From an uncultured Eubacterium sp. (GTDB lineage Bacteria > Bacillota > Clostridia > Lachnospirales > Lachnospiraceae): 64,000 nucleotides of DNA. The notes beneath the pieces are model-generated. The model had not been told where the DNA came from. It saw only the letters and a program-made list of their open reading frames with translations, and searched no databases. The translations under genes were made by a program, and so were the position numbers. The stretch is taken from the NCBI GenBank assembly GCA_900548465.1, contig URKY01000010.1, positions 1-64,000 on the forward strand, in the 5' to 3' direction. Positions 38,067 through 47,406 of this stretch are shown piece after piece; position 1 is the first letter of the stretch; every line of letters begins with the position of its first letter.

Positions 38067-38211
38067 AAATATTTCCTCTTTTTGTTTGTTCTTTTAAGTG
38101 GTATTTTAACATATCGATTTTGACTTTTCTATTTTTTTAGGGAATCTTGACATCAAATTAAATCAATCTATACTTATTAATTAGAAAATACTTTACATGG
38201 GAGTGATTATT

Positions 38212-39540
38212 ATGAATCAATCTATAATTCAAAAAAATCATATGGATGTATATTGGCATGATTATGCCAACAGTATGGGTGATATTCCAATAACTGAAGC
38301 TCCCCTTACAGAAAAAGCTTCTATTATCGGACGTTCGGGACTAATGCTGTTATCCTGCGGAACCGGAGCATGGCGTGTAAGAAGTTCTATGAACACTCTG
38401 GCTGAGCAACTTGGAATTACCTGTACGGCTAACATAGGACTTATGTCAATTGACTATACTTGTTTTGATGGTGATAATTGTTTTTCACAATCATTGTGTC
38501 TGACTAACACCGGTGTCAATACTTCTAAATTAAACAGACTGGAACAATTTATTAATGAATTTCCAAAAGAAGGGAAACTTATGTCCGGTGAAGAACTTCA
38601 TGCTCATTTGGATGACATAGAAAAAATTCACGGCTTATATTCACCAATTGCTTTAGGTTTTGCTGCCGCTCTTGCCTGCGGTTGTTTTACTTTTCTTTTA
38701 GGTGGGGGATTATTTGAAATGATATGTGCCTTTTTAGGCGCAGGACTTGGAAATTTCGTAAGATGCAAATTAACGAAACATCACTTTACTTTGTTTCTAT
38801 GTATCGTTTCATCAATTGCAGTATCCTGTCTTACATATGCCGGTTTACTAAAACTGGCAGAAGCACTTTTTGCAGTGTCCACCCAGCACGAAGCAGGATA
38901 TATATGTGCAATGCTTTTTATAATTCCGGGATTTCCATTTATAACAAGCGGTATCGACCTTGCAAAACTGGATATGCGTTCCGGGCTTGAACGATTGGCA
39001 TATGCCATTGTTATCATATTAGTTGCCACTGTTACAGCATGGATTATGGCTTTAATTCTTAATTTGAAACCGGTTGATTTTCCAGACTTAAATCTCGGTC
39101 AGTATTCAATGCTGATTTTTAGATTGCTGGCAAGTTTTGGTGGTGTGTTTGGGTTCTCGATTATGTTTAACAGCCCCGTAGCCATTGCCACATCAGCAGC
39201 CATTATTGGTGCCATTGCAAACACATTGAGACTTGAATTAGTAGATCTTGTAGGCTTTCCACCTGCAGCAGCCGCTTTTATTGGTTCGCTTACAGCTGGA
39301 ATTTTAGCCTCATTAATAAAGAATAAAGTGGGATATCCCCGTATTTCAATTACGGTTCCATCCATTGTTATTATGGTTCCTGGACTGTATTTATACAGAG
39401 CAGTCTACAATATGGGAGCCATGTCCCTGATTGTTTCAGCTTCATGGTTTGCATCAGCCATGCTAATTATTCTTGCACTTCCTCTTGGACTGATTTTTGC
39501 CAGAATATTAACTGATAAATCATTTAGATATTGCACCTGA
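38212..39540 (+). CDS. ThrE-type threonine/serine exporter (fused two-domain form)
   Basis: 442 residues from the ATG at 38212, which has GGGAG at the right distance; the earlier in-frame ATG would put that site inside the gene. The N-terminal ~110 residues are soluble and resemble the ThrE amidase-like domain (start IGRSGLMLLSCGTGAWRV). The rest has about ten membrane helices in two groups, as in single-chain ThrE. It may export threonine or serine. It is the only plus-strand gene for several kilobases and is divergent from a LysR gene. Confidence 0.85.
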   Translation: MNQSIIQKNHMDVYWHDYANSMGDIPITEAPLTEKASIIGRSGLMLLSCGTGAWRVRSSMNTLAEQLGITCTANIGLMSIDYTCFDGDNCFSQSLCLTNTGVNTSKLNRLEQFINEFPKEGKLMSGEELHAHLDDIEKIHGLYSPIALGFAAALACGCFTFLLGGGLFEMICAFLGAGLGNFVRCKLTKHHFTLFLCIVSSIAVSCLTYAGLLKLAEALFAVSTQHEAGYICAMLFIIPGFPFITSGIDLAKLDMRSGLERLAYAIVIILVATVTAWIMALILNLKPVDFPDLNLGQYSMLIFRLLASFGGVFGFSIMFNSPVAIATSAAIIGAIANTLRLELVDLVGFPPAAAAFIGSLTAGILASLIKNKVGYPRISITVPSIVIMVPGLYLYRAVYNMGAMSLIVSASWFASAMLIILALPLGLIFARILTDKSFRYCT

Positions 39541-39546
39541 TGCATA

Positions 39547-40212
39547 TTATAGTTCTTCACGTTCGTAATCAATAAACATTAATATAAATGCAAATATCAA
39601 CATTGCTGAACAGCAAAGTATTGCTTTTTCATGGAGCAGTTTTATAAATAAATTTCCAATAACTGCACCAATTACAAAGCACACTATAATTCCATAGTAA
39701 AGGAAAGCTTTTTTCAGGCTTTCCTTATTTTTTCCGTGGAAATAATTATAAAAGTGTTGGGTACCGCTACGCATGTTTCCTATACACATGGTGGTGGCTA
39801 TTCCGTTACCTCTTATTTTTCTAAAACTTTCTACCTGTATTCCACATGCAAATGATGTAAGTGAATTAGCCAAAAGATTGAGGCGCAATGGGAAAAATGC
39901 AACTGCTATTAAAATCAGTGCTTCTATTAAAACCGACCCCTGCCGCCAATGAAGTCCCGCATCTTTTTTAGTATGTATTATCTCTGCCAATGCAATTCCC
40001 AAAGCAAATGCAATTACAGGTAAAATATAATGCAGTGACATTCTAAAATTTCCTTCGGATAAATTAACGCCAAACAGCAGAATATTTCCCGTTTGAGCAT
40101 TTGCAAATACATGATTTCTAACTATATATGAATATGCATCCATAAAGCCACCGGATGCTGCCAATAACATTCCAAGTCTGATAGACTCTGACATTTGTCT
40201 ACTTTTTATCAT
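39547..40212 (-). CDS. YoaK/DUF1275-family membrane protein (first copy)
   Basis: 221 residues, six predicted membrane helices. The start MIKSRQMSESIRLGMLLAAS and GGFMDAYSYI with AQTGNILLFGVNL are typical of the YoaK family, whose role is unknown. It is the third gene of a minus-strand trio: another YoaK paralogue, an unknown soluble protein, this one. GGAGG of its ribosome site lies within the 3' end of the preceding gene, so translation is probably coupled. Confidence 0.85.
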   Translation of the reverse strand: MIKSRQMSESIRLGMLLAASGGFMDAYSYIVRNHVFANAQTGNILLFGVNLSEGNFRMSLHYILPVIAFALGIALAEIIHTKKDAGLHWRQGSVLIEALILIAVAFFPLRLNLLANSLTSFACGIQVESFRKIRGNGIATTMCIGNMRSGTQHFYNYFHGKNKESLKKAFLYYGIIVCFVIGAVIGNLFIKLLHEKAILCCSAMLIFAFILMFIDYEREEL

Positions 40213-40221
40213 AAGATCCTC

Positions 40222-41028
40222 CTACAATTCCAAGCTGTCCTTTCCTGCCTTTTGCATCATTTTTTCACGCATAGCGAGTACTATTCCATCAATTTCTTCA
40301 AGGTGTTGTAACATTTTCTTCTCAAACTGATGTATTGGAAGCAATATTCCTATTTCATCAAATTTTCTTTCATTCTTCTCCCCTGTTTCCCTTCCGTAAT
40401 ATACCATTGATGAAGGAGCACATTTCTGTATAAATTTGAAGCTATCCCATGCAATAGCATACGCCTCGGCATCAGTAAGCCCCAAAGATACTGTATCCGG
40501 AAGTGCATACAATATCATTACACCCCTTCTCCTATTTTCAAGTTTTTCTTCTATTTCCAAATTTTCCGTATAGGAACGAACAATATCAAAGCCATCTGCC
40601 AGATAAATTTTTGAACGTGGAGCACACATATGCTTCTCATATATTTCTTTAAATTTGGAATATTCATGACCTGACACTTTAGATCTTGTTTCCTGTAAAA
40701 GATTGCCATCAACATCCGTCAATAAAACCGGATTTCTTCCTTTTTTGCCATAAAATCTTTTTGGTATAAGGTACGCCTCTCTTAATAAATCAAACATGCT
40801 TTTCTGGCAGATTTCAAGTAACAGCGCACTAATATCCTGCTGTTCATATGCCAAAAATAAAATTTTTGCCAGTCTTTCAGGACTGGAATCTACTACAAGA
40901 TTATCCTCGCTTAGATGTTCATAAAAAGCTTCACTCAGCCTTTCACAGGCTACAGGAGACTTTATTATTTTTGAAAAAATAGCCTCCACTGCTTCTTCTT
41001 TTGGAATTTTTGAAATAATATCGCTCAT
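40222..41028 (-). CDS. Unknown soluble protein between two YoaK genes
   Basis: 268 residues from the ATG at 41028 (GGAGG seven bases before it; the ATG at 41034 is too close to the site). I do not recognise the family. It has no signal peptide or membrane segment, is Glu/Lys-rich and mostly helical, with a short more ordered part near GRNPVLLTDVDGNLL and RGVMILYALPDTVSLGLTDA. The coordinated position between two YoaK genes suggests it acts with them. Confidence 0.7.
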   Translation of the reverse strand: MSDIISKIPKEEAVEAIFSKIIKSPVACERLSEAFYEHLSEDNLVVDSSPERLAKILFLAYEQQDISALLLEICQKSMFDLLREAYLIPKRFYGKKGRNPVLLTDVDGNLLQETRSKVSGHEYSKFKEIYEKHMCAPRSKIYLADGFDIVRSYTENLEIEEKLENRRRGVMILYALPDTVSLGLTDAEAYAIAWDSFKFIQKCAPSSMVYYGRETGEKNERKFDEIGILLPIHQFEKKMLQHLEEIDGIVLAMREKMMQKAGKDSLEL

Positions 41029-41054
41029 ATTCATTCCTCCTTTTTTAGGGCAAC

Positions 41055-41708
41055 CTATAAATCAGCCTTTTTCTCACTTCTAACAAGTACATAAGCAGAT
41101 AGAACAGCAATATCGCATATCCAAATTCCTTTCTCGCCTACTAATATTACCGAAAGTATTCCTAACACAACTCCCATATAAAAGAACAGGATAGTTCTTC
41201 CATAAAAGGAAAATCTCCTTTTCTGTTTTTCATCTCCTGTTCTTAAGTATTCAGCAGCACCGATTATGGTCTGCTTAATGTTATTAGTAGAGAAAATTGT
41301 TGCACTGTTAAACTCCCTGTTACCTGTAAAAAACGACCATTGAAATGCCGTTATTGCAAACATTGGATAAAGGGCTATGGCATCATTAATACCTTTGGGT
41401 AATAATCCTATCACTATAATGGCAAAAAACTCAATTACAACGCATATAGATCTGAAACTATATTTTACGTAATGTGGTATGACACATGCCAATATAAGCA
41501 CTCCTGCATATATTACAAATGCTCCAAACAAAATCATGGCCTCATAAAAATTGCCATGCATAATATTTGACAACATCTTTATTAAATTTGCAGTCTGGGC
41601 TGAGCCAAAAATATCATGTCTGAAAGAAATTGCATATCCGCCGAAAAATCCACCTATAAATGACATATTTAAATGTATTATTGTATCTAATCTCTTCTTA
41701 ATAATCAT
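41055..41708 (-). CDS. YoaK/DUF1275-family membrane protein (second copy)
   Basis: 217 residues, about six membrane helices. The family start is visible (MSFIGGFFGGYAISFRHDIF and AQTANLIKML). It differs strongly from the copy at 39547-40212, so the duplication is old. It is the first gene of the trio and probably has the promoter, in the ~80 bases after the GldA-like gene. Confidence 0.82.
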   Translation of the reverse strand: MIIKKRLDTIIHLNMSFIGGFFGGYAISFRHDIFGSAQTANLIKMLSNIMHGNFYEAMILFGAFVIYAGVLILACVIPHYVKYSFRSICVVIEFFAIIVIGLLPKGINDAIALYPMFAITAFQWSFFTGNREFNSATIFSTNNIKQTIIGAAEYLRTGDEKQKRRFSFYGRTILFFYMGVVLGILSVILVGEKGIWICDIAVLSAYVLVRSEKKADL

Positions 41709-41791
41709 CTGTCTAACTTCTCCGCATATTAGTATATCACTTTACCTTTCTAAGTTAAATAACTTTATTGGTACCAATATCAGAGTTGAAT

Positions 41792-42874
41792 TTATCTTTT
41801 CTTTTCCAATTTTCTCATTGCTTCAACAAGCATTTCTTTTGTTATAACATAAGGGTTATGCTCTATATCTTTCATTACTACCGCATTTTCCGCCAGACTT
41901 TCTATGTCATCTTCCGTAAATTCAAGGTCTGCAAGTTTTGTTGGCAAAGACACTGACTTATTAAAGTCATATACTTTTTTGAAATCCTCTTCGTTTCCAT
42001 CTACCAGTAATAGATTAAGGACACCGTAACTTACTACCTCACCGTGAAGATGATTCTTTTCAATATGCGGGTGGGCAGTTAAGGAATAAAATATTGCATG
42101 GGCAAGTCCTGAGTTGTAATGCACCGTATGCTCTGCTGTAAGGTAAATTGACGCCACTGCTGTAGACACAATAATGGCAAGGACTACCTGCTCATAAGCA
42201 TAAGATACCTTTTTTTCATCATTGGATTTCATTGCCTCACATCCATACTCCATAATAGGCTCGTAACACATACGGCTTGCATTTACACCCATTCTGAAGT
42301 AATGTTGAAGTTCTTCCCCTTTGGATGACATTACTGCTTCAAAATATTTTGCATATGTGTCTCCCATTCCTGCCCAAAGATATCTCGATGGAGAATGAAC
42401 TGTAATCTCTGTATTAATAAATGCGTGTACAGGAGGAGCCGGATAAAAAAATGGTTCTTTAAATCTTCCGTCAGGATAGTACATAATGGATACACTTGTG
42501 CATGCTGAACAGTTGGATGCTATTGTTGGAAATGAGAAAACAGGTTTGTTTATCTTTACTCCCAGACACTTTCCTGTGTCAGTTGCTTTTCCTCCACCAA
42601 TTGCAAAAATCATGTCAGCTTCCTTGACAAGTGGATTATCCATAAGTTTTTCTACATTCTCATAAGATGCCTCTCCTCCATACCAAATGAAATCCAGTAT
42701 TTCTAATTTAGAATCTTTTATGGCTTTCTCTAATTTTTCTTTTGCTGCTGCCATTGCCTTTTTGCCACCTATGGCAATAACCTTTGTGCCATAAGGTTCA
42801 CAAATCTCCGGTATTTTATCATATACTTTGTCTCCAATAGAATAGCTTGGAAGATGTATGCTGTAGTTGTCCAT
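41792..42874 (-). CDS. Iron/zinc-containing alcohol dehydrogenase family protein, glycerol-dehydrogenase-like
   Basis: 360 residues. The NAD-binding GGGKATDTGK motif, the metal-binding Asp in MGDTYAKY and the His residues in LAHAIFYSLTAHPHIEKN and LHGEVVSYG fit GldA and its relatives. It would reduce or oxidise a small polyol or aldehyde with NAD(H). The closest known group cannot be fixed from the sequence. AGGAGG precedes the ATG and overlaps the end of the dehydrogenase gene before it, so they are probably co-transcribed. Confidence 0.8.
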   Translation of the reverse strand: MDNYSIHLPSYSIGDKVYDKIPEICEPYGTKVIAIGGKKAMAAAKEKLEKAIKDSKLEILDFIWYGGEASYENVEKLMDNPLVKEADMIFAIGGGKATDTGKCLGVKINKPVFSFPTIASNCSACTSVSIMYYPDGRFKEPFFYPAPPVHAFINTEITVHSPSRYLWAGMGDTYAKYFEAVMSSKGEELQHYFRMGVNASRMCYEPIMEYGCEAMKSNDEKKVSYAYEQVVLAIIVSTAVASIYLTAEHTVHYNSGLAHAIFYSLTAHPHIEKNHLHGEVVSYGVLNLLLVDGNEEDFKKVYDFNKSVSLPTKLADLEFTEDDIESLAENAVVMKDIEHNPYVITKEMLVEAMRKLEKKR

Positions 42875-42884
42875 TTTTTGCCTC

Positions 42885-43835
42885 CTAATTCGTTTCTGCA
42901 GTTTTTATATATTCTCTTATTACATCACATGAATCTGAAAATAACTTATTTTCTTCTTCCGTTAATTTTAATTCAATTATTTCTTCTATTCCGTTTCTTC
43001 CTATAACACATGGAACTCCCGCATGAACTTCTTTTTGTCCATACTCCCCTTCAAGAAGAGCTGAGGCCGGAAGTACTCTGTGTTCATTGGTTAATACTGC
43101 CTTTGCCATATCAGCTAAGGCTGCTCCAATGCCAAATTCCGTGGAACCTTTTCCGTTAATAATATCCATTCCCCTCATATGGGTTCCCTCGGTTACCTTG
43201 TCTTCAGAAAATTTCTTACATCTGTCCGGATGTTCCTTTATAAATTCTTTATATGGTTTTCCAAAGATTGTCAGATGAGAAAATGGAACCATAGATGAAT
43301 CTCCATGTTCTCCCAAGGCAAAACCTACAACACTGTGGGGATCTACCTGACATAAATCTGCCACCGTGCGTCTTGTTCTTGCACTGTCCAAAGATGTTCC
43401 TGTGCTAAATACCCTATTTCTTGGCAATGCTGTTTTCTTTCTTACATAATCAGCTATTATGTCTGCGGGATTCGTTATTGTAATTATAATTCCACCTACG
43501 GTTATTTTATTTAAATTGTCCACAACGTCTTTCACACATTCTATGGATGCTCCTAATGTATCAAGTCTTGTCTGTCCCGGAAGTCTCGGTACTCCTGCTG
43601 CTATTACGATAATATCAGCATCCCTGCAGTCTTCGTAATCCCCAACTCTTATAACCGGTGCTGAAGGAAGAAAACATACGCTGTCTGCCAAATCCATAGC
43701 CTGACTTTTAGCCTTAATTTCATCTCTGTCTATAAACACTATTTCATCACATATGTTTTGGAAACTAAGTGCCGCCCCGCAATGGGTTCCTACATGTCCT
43801 GCCCCAATAATAACTATTTTTCTGTTTGCTAACAT
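42885..43835 (-). CDS. L-lactate/malate dehydrogenase family protein
   Basis: 316 residues. The Rossmann GAGHVGTHCG motif, the TNPAD block, the catalytic His in GEHGDSS and the SLDSARTRR Asp/Arg pair are intact. The specificity loop reads GVPRLPGQTRLD. By family alignment the residue at LDH position 102 is Arg, which is the malate dehydrogenase residue; lactate enzymes usually have Gln there. The rest of the loop (PGQTRLD) is closer to lactate dehydrogenases. So malate, lactate or another 2-hydroxy acid are possible. It is first in a pair with the GldA-like gene. Confidence 0.85.
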   Translation of the reverse strand: MLANRKIVIIGAGHVGTHCGAALSFQNICDEIVFIDRDEIKAKSQAMDLADSVCFLPSAPVIRVGDYEDCRDADIIVIAAGVPRLPGQTRLDTLGASIECVKDVVDNLNKITVGGIIITITNPADIIADYVRKKTALPRNRVFSTGTSLDSARTRRTVADLCQVDPHSVVGFALGEHGDSSMVPFSHLTIFGKPYKEFIKEHPDRCKKFSEDKVTEGTHMRGMDIINGKGSTEFGIGAALADMAKAVLTNEHRVLPASALLEGEYGQKEVHAGVPCVIGRNGIEEIIELKLTEEENKLFSDSCDVIREYIKTAETN

Positions 43836-43877
43836 ATTTTTTCTCCAGTCTATATTATATTTGGTTCTTTAAAGCTA

Positions 43878-45341
43878 TTAGAATATAAATCTTAATTTTT
43901 CAAACAACCAGCCAAACCATGATTTAATCCTTTGTTTTCCTTTAGAAATTTCTTTTGGTTTAATTTTGTCTGAGTTAGTATATTCATTTATATTTTTAAC
44001 TATCAAAGAATCTTTTTCATATTTTTCCATATTTGTAACAAGTTGTTTTGTTACATCCTTACTGTTAATAACAAGCATTAATTCGGTATCAATATAAGCA
44101 CTTCTCATATCCATGTTAAATGAGCCTACAATTGCCAGTTCGTCATCAATTGTCATGCTTTTTCCATGATAAGATGTTCCGCCATCATACTCTTTTATAG
44201 TCATTTTTGTGTTAATAATATCTTCTTTATGTCTCATGTAGTCTACAGCCCCAAAAAGATTACCGTTATTGGCAACTGAATTAAGCATAATTTCAGCCTT
44301 GTTACCAACCTTTGCAAATTCCTTATTCATAAAATCATCACTAATAATGTAAGGTGTGTGTATTTTCACTTTTTCCTTTGCATTCTCTGCCAGATACATC
44401 AAAGTCTGAAAAACAATTGGTTCCTTTGCATATATGGTTGTAGGATTACTAACTAAAGTAATTTTATTTGTACTATATGTATTTTTTTCATAATCAAAAT
44501 CTTTATCTAAAAATCCTGCATATTTCTTTTTAATTTTTTTGTACCTGTCTGTTAATTCACCTGCAGCTTTTTTAACCTTCTCAGACTCTGCTAACTTTGA
44601 ATCATTGTGAAAGATACTGCAACATTTCATAGATGTAATATCTTTATAATATTTTTTCACCTGATAAACAGAGCTGTCTCCTTCATCGTAGTGATTTGCA
44701 TTTATTTTGTTTTTCTTATCACTTTTACAGTTTTTATTATATACAAGAACATCCCGGTCATAATTCTTATGCCCCGGATAATTTCCAAGGAAATATCCGA
44801 ATGTATTTCTTCCCCCTAATATGTAAGCCCTGTTATCAGCTATAACATACTTATCATGCATTCTCCCCAGTCCTTTCCAGGGGGTAAATATATTTACATT
44901 GTTATATATTATTATTTTCACATTCTTATGGGAACTAAGGGCATAAAAATAATTATTTCGCTCCATCTGAATATTTGAGTTAAATCCATCGGCAAATATT
45001 TCTACTTTTACTCCACGGTTTGCCGCGTTATAAAGTGCTGACAGCATATCCAGTCCTGCCTGGTCACTTCTAATATCAAAGGTAGACAGAACAATGCTTT
45101 CCTTTGCATCAGCAATCATCTTAAGTCTTATTTTTAAAGCCTCTTCATTGTCCTCAATAATAGCTGCTCTGTCTACTCCTTCTGTTTCGCCATAAAATTC
45201 TCTGTGTTCAATCTGATTTATTGATTCTTCGCTGATTTTTGGCGTGCTAAAATAAGGTGCCAACCCACCTACTATTAAATAGTTTGCAAAAAACACCAGA
45301 ATTATTAGCAATATTAAAATAATCTTTTTAAATATTTTCAT
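43878..45341 (-). CDS. Phospholipase D/cardiolipin synthase-like protein
   Basis: 487 residues. One N-terminal membrane anchor (KKIILILLIILVFFANYLIV) is followed by two PLD domains. Both HKD motifs are present: MHDKYVIADNRA (about 160) and YHGKSMTIDDELAI (about 400). This fits cardiolipin synthase or a related phospholipid transferase facing outward. Its start overlaps the end of the GtrA-type gene by 14 bases, so they are probably co-translated. Confidence 0.85.
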   Translation of the reverse strand: MKIFKKIILILLIILVFFANYLIVGGLAPYFSTPKISEESINQIEHREFYGETEGVDRAAIIEDNEEALKIRLKMIADAKESIVLSTFDIRSDQAGLDMLSALYNAANRGVKVEIFADGFNSNIQMERNNYFYALSSHKNVKIIIYNNVNIFTPWKGLGRMHDKYVIADNRAYILGGRNTFGYFLGNYPGHKNYDRDVLVYNKNCKSDKKNKINANHYDEGDSSVYQVKKYYKDITSMKCCSIFHNDSKLAESEKVKKAAGELTDRYKKIKKKYAGFLDKDFDYEKNTYSTNKITLVSNPTTIYAKEPIVFQTLMYLAENAKEKVKIHTPYIISDDFMNKEFAKVGNKAEIMLNSVANNGNLFGAVDYMRHKEDIINTKMTIKEYDGGTSYHGKSMTIDDELAIVGSFNMDMRSAYIDTELMLVINSKDVTKQLVTNMEKYEKDSLIVKNINEYTNSDKIKPKEISKGKQRIKSWFGWLFEKLRFIF

Positions 45342-45753
45342 TGTCCTTCACCTTTGTGTCAATCATTTTTCCAAACACGAAAAATCTGTCATAAACGTAT
45401 TCCGTTGCAAAATTTAAAACCATGTTCATGGCTGTCACCAGATATTCATTCCATCCCATTGTCTCTACAAGATAATTACCACCTACTGTAGTTATCGGTG
45501 TAAATATTACATAAAAAACTGCAACCTTTGCCATTGCAACAGGTATGTTGTTTGCCGCCTTAAAGGTAAACTGTCTGTTTAATGTAAAATTCCACACTAC
45601 TGATAGAACCAGTGCTGAAAGGTAGCATGGCCAATAAGGTAAATTCGTCAATTCATTTAGCAATGCAAAAACTGCTGCTTCTATTACTCCTGCTGAAATA
45701 GAAAATATGAGAAACTTGCTCATTCTTATAAATTCTTTCTTTTTTTTGCTCAT
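45328..45753 (-). CDS. GtrA-family membrane protein
   Basis: 141 residues from the ATG at 45753, which has AAGGAG 8-9 bases upstream; the frame extends to 45831 without a site. Four membrane helices (FLIFSISAGVIEAAVFALL is the first) are typical of GtrA/DPMS-like proteins, which help flip lipid-linked sugars. The gene overlaps the phospholipase D-like gene downstream. Confidence 0.8.
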   Translation of the reverse strand: MSKKKKEFIRMSKFLIFSISAGVIEAAVFALLNELTNLPYWPCYLSALVLSVVWNFTLNRQFTFKAANNIPVAMAKVAVFYVIFTPITTVGGNYLVETMGWNEYLVTAMNMVLNFATEYVYDRFFVFGKMIDTKVKDNENI

Positions 45754-45788
45754 CCTTCGTATCTCCTTCGGCATTATGTAAAGGAAAA

Positions 45789-45839
45789 AAATCCCTTGAT
45801 ATAAGTATACGCAATTTTGCATATCAATCAAGGGATTTA
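45789..45839 (-). terminator. Terminator after metY
   Basis: AAATCCCTTGAT and its complement form a stem with a further inner pairing, and the minus strand ends in ATTTTTTTCC. It lies ~20 bases past the metY stop codon. Confidence 0.8.
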
Positions 45840-45858
45840 ATATTATTATGTCTGTATA

Positions 45859-47154
45859 TTAGTTATTAGCTACAGCCTTAAATGCTTCATCTAAGTCTTC
45901 AATTATGTCATCAATATTTTCTGTTCCAATTGAAAGTCTGATTGTATTTGGCTTAATGTTCTGTTCAAGTAATTCTTCTTCCGTGCACTGGCTGTGAGTT
46001 GTTGTTGCAGGATGAATAACTAATGATTTTACATCTGCTACATTGGCAAGTAATGAGAATAACTGTAAGTTATCAATAAACTTGTGAGCTTCTTCCTGCC
46101 CGCCCTTAATGTCAAATGTAAATATGCTTGCTCCACCATTAGGGAAGTACTTCTCATATAATGCATGATCAGGATGATCCGGAAGTGATGGATGATTTAC
46201 CTTTTCTACCAATGGGTGTTTTGAAAGATATTCAACTACCTTCTTTGTGTTTTCATTGTGACGTTCAATTCTAAGAGACAATGTTTCTGTTCCCTGTAAA
46301 AGAATGAATGCATTAAATGGTGAGATTGTTGCACCTGTATCTCTAAGGAGTATAGCTCTTATGTATGTTGCGAAAGCTGCAGGTCCTGCTGCTTCTGTAA
46401 ATCTTACACCATGATAACTTGGGTTTGGCTCTGAAATTCCAGGATATCTTCCTGATGCAGCCCAATCGAAAGTACCACCGTCAACGATAACACCACCAAG
46501 AGATGTACCATGACCACCGATGAATTTTGTGGCTGAATGAACTACAATGTCTGCACCGTGTTCAATTGGTCTGATTAAGTATGGTGTACCAAATGTGTTA
46601 TCAACAACTACAGGTAATCCATGCTTATGGGCAATCTCTGCAATTGCATCTAAGTCAGGAATATCACTGTTTGGATTTCCTAATGTCTCAAGGTAAATTG
46701 CCTTTGTATTTTCCTGAATTGCGCCTTCAACTTCTTCGAGATTATGTGCGTCAACAAATGTTGTTGTAATACCAAAGCTTGTTAATGTATGTGCCAAAAG
46801 GTTTGATGTTCCACCGTAAATTGTCTTCTGTGCAACTATATGTTCTCCTGCACTTGCTAAAGCTTCTATTGTGTATGCAATAGCTGCTGCACCTGATGCA
46901 ACTGCAAGTCCTGCTACACCACCTTCAAGTCTTGCAATTCTGTCTTCAAATACGCCCTGTGTTGAGTTTGTAAGTCTTCCGTAAATATTTCCTGCATCTG
47001 CTAATCCAAATCTTGCTGCTGCGTGAGCTGAATTTTTAAATACATATGATGTTGTCTGATAAATTGGTACTGCTCTTGCATCTGTTGCCGGATCCGGATT
47101 TTCCTGTCCTACGTGTAACTGTAATGTTTCAAATTTATAATTTCTTTCGCTCAT
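45859..47154 (-). CDS. metY: O-acetylhomoserine sulfhydrylase / aminocarboxypropyltransferase
   Basis: 431 residues, PLP enzyme of the Cys/Met metabolism family. It joins O-acetylhomoserine with sulfide (or methanethiol) to form homocysteine. Landmarks: PIYQTTSYVFKNSAHAA, ALASAGEHIVAQKTIYGGTS, and the PLP lysine in VVHSATKFIGGHG. Length (~430) fits MetY rather than the shorter MetB/MetC. It lies downstream of cysK, with a 250-base repeat region between. Confidence 0.92.
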   Translation of the reverse strand: MSERNYKFETLQLHVGQENPDPATDARAVPIYQTTSYVFKNSAHAAARFGLADAGNIYGRLTNSTQGVFEDRIARLEGGVAGLAVASGAAAIAYTIEALASAGEHIVAQKTIYGGTSNLLAHTLTSFGITTTFVDAHNLEEVEGAIQENTKAIYLETLGNPNSDIPDLDAIAEIAHKHGLPVVVDNTFGTPYLIRPIEHGADIVVHSATKFIGGHGTSLGGVIVDGGTFDWAASGRYPGISEPNPSYHGVRFTEAAGPAAFATYIRAILLRDTGATISPFNAFILLQGTETLSLRIERHNENTKKVVEYLSKHPLVEKVNHPSLPDHPDHALYEKYFPNGGASIFTFDIKGGQEEAHKFIDNLQLFSLLANVADVKSLVIHPATTTHSQCTEEELLEQNIKPNTIRLSIGTENIDDIIEDLDEAFKAVANN

Positions 47155-47185
47155 ATTTATTCTCCTTCAATTTGTTTTTAGTTTA

Positions 47186-47402
47186 CCTGCACGTCTCCCA
47201 AAGACGTGCAGGTCGATTTCGCTTACATAAGCAAGCTTTTGACGCTTAATATTTTTTTGTTGATGCACGTCTCCCCTAGACGTGCAGTTCGATTTCGCTT
47301 CGCTTCATCTCACTGTCGGGCTGCGCCCTATATCAACAAAAAATCATTTTCGCTTACAAAAGCAAGCTTTTGACGCTTAATGTTTTTTGTTGATGCACGT
47401 CT
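47186..47402. repeat. Repeat cluster with hairpins between cysK and metY
   Basis: Two direct repeats of ~57 bases (47216-47272 and 47346-47402) contain GCAAGCTTTTGACGCTTAAT and TTTTTTGTTGATGCACGTCT. Two hairpins built from GACGTGC (47186-47212 and 47265-47285) and a longer pairing TTTTTGTTGAT with ATCAACAAAAA lie in and between the repeats. The right repeat reaches the stop codon of cysK. Confidence 0.85.
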
Positions 47403-47406
47403 TTGC

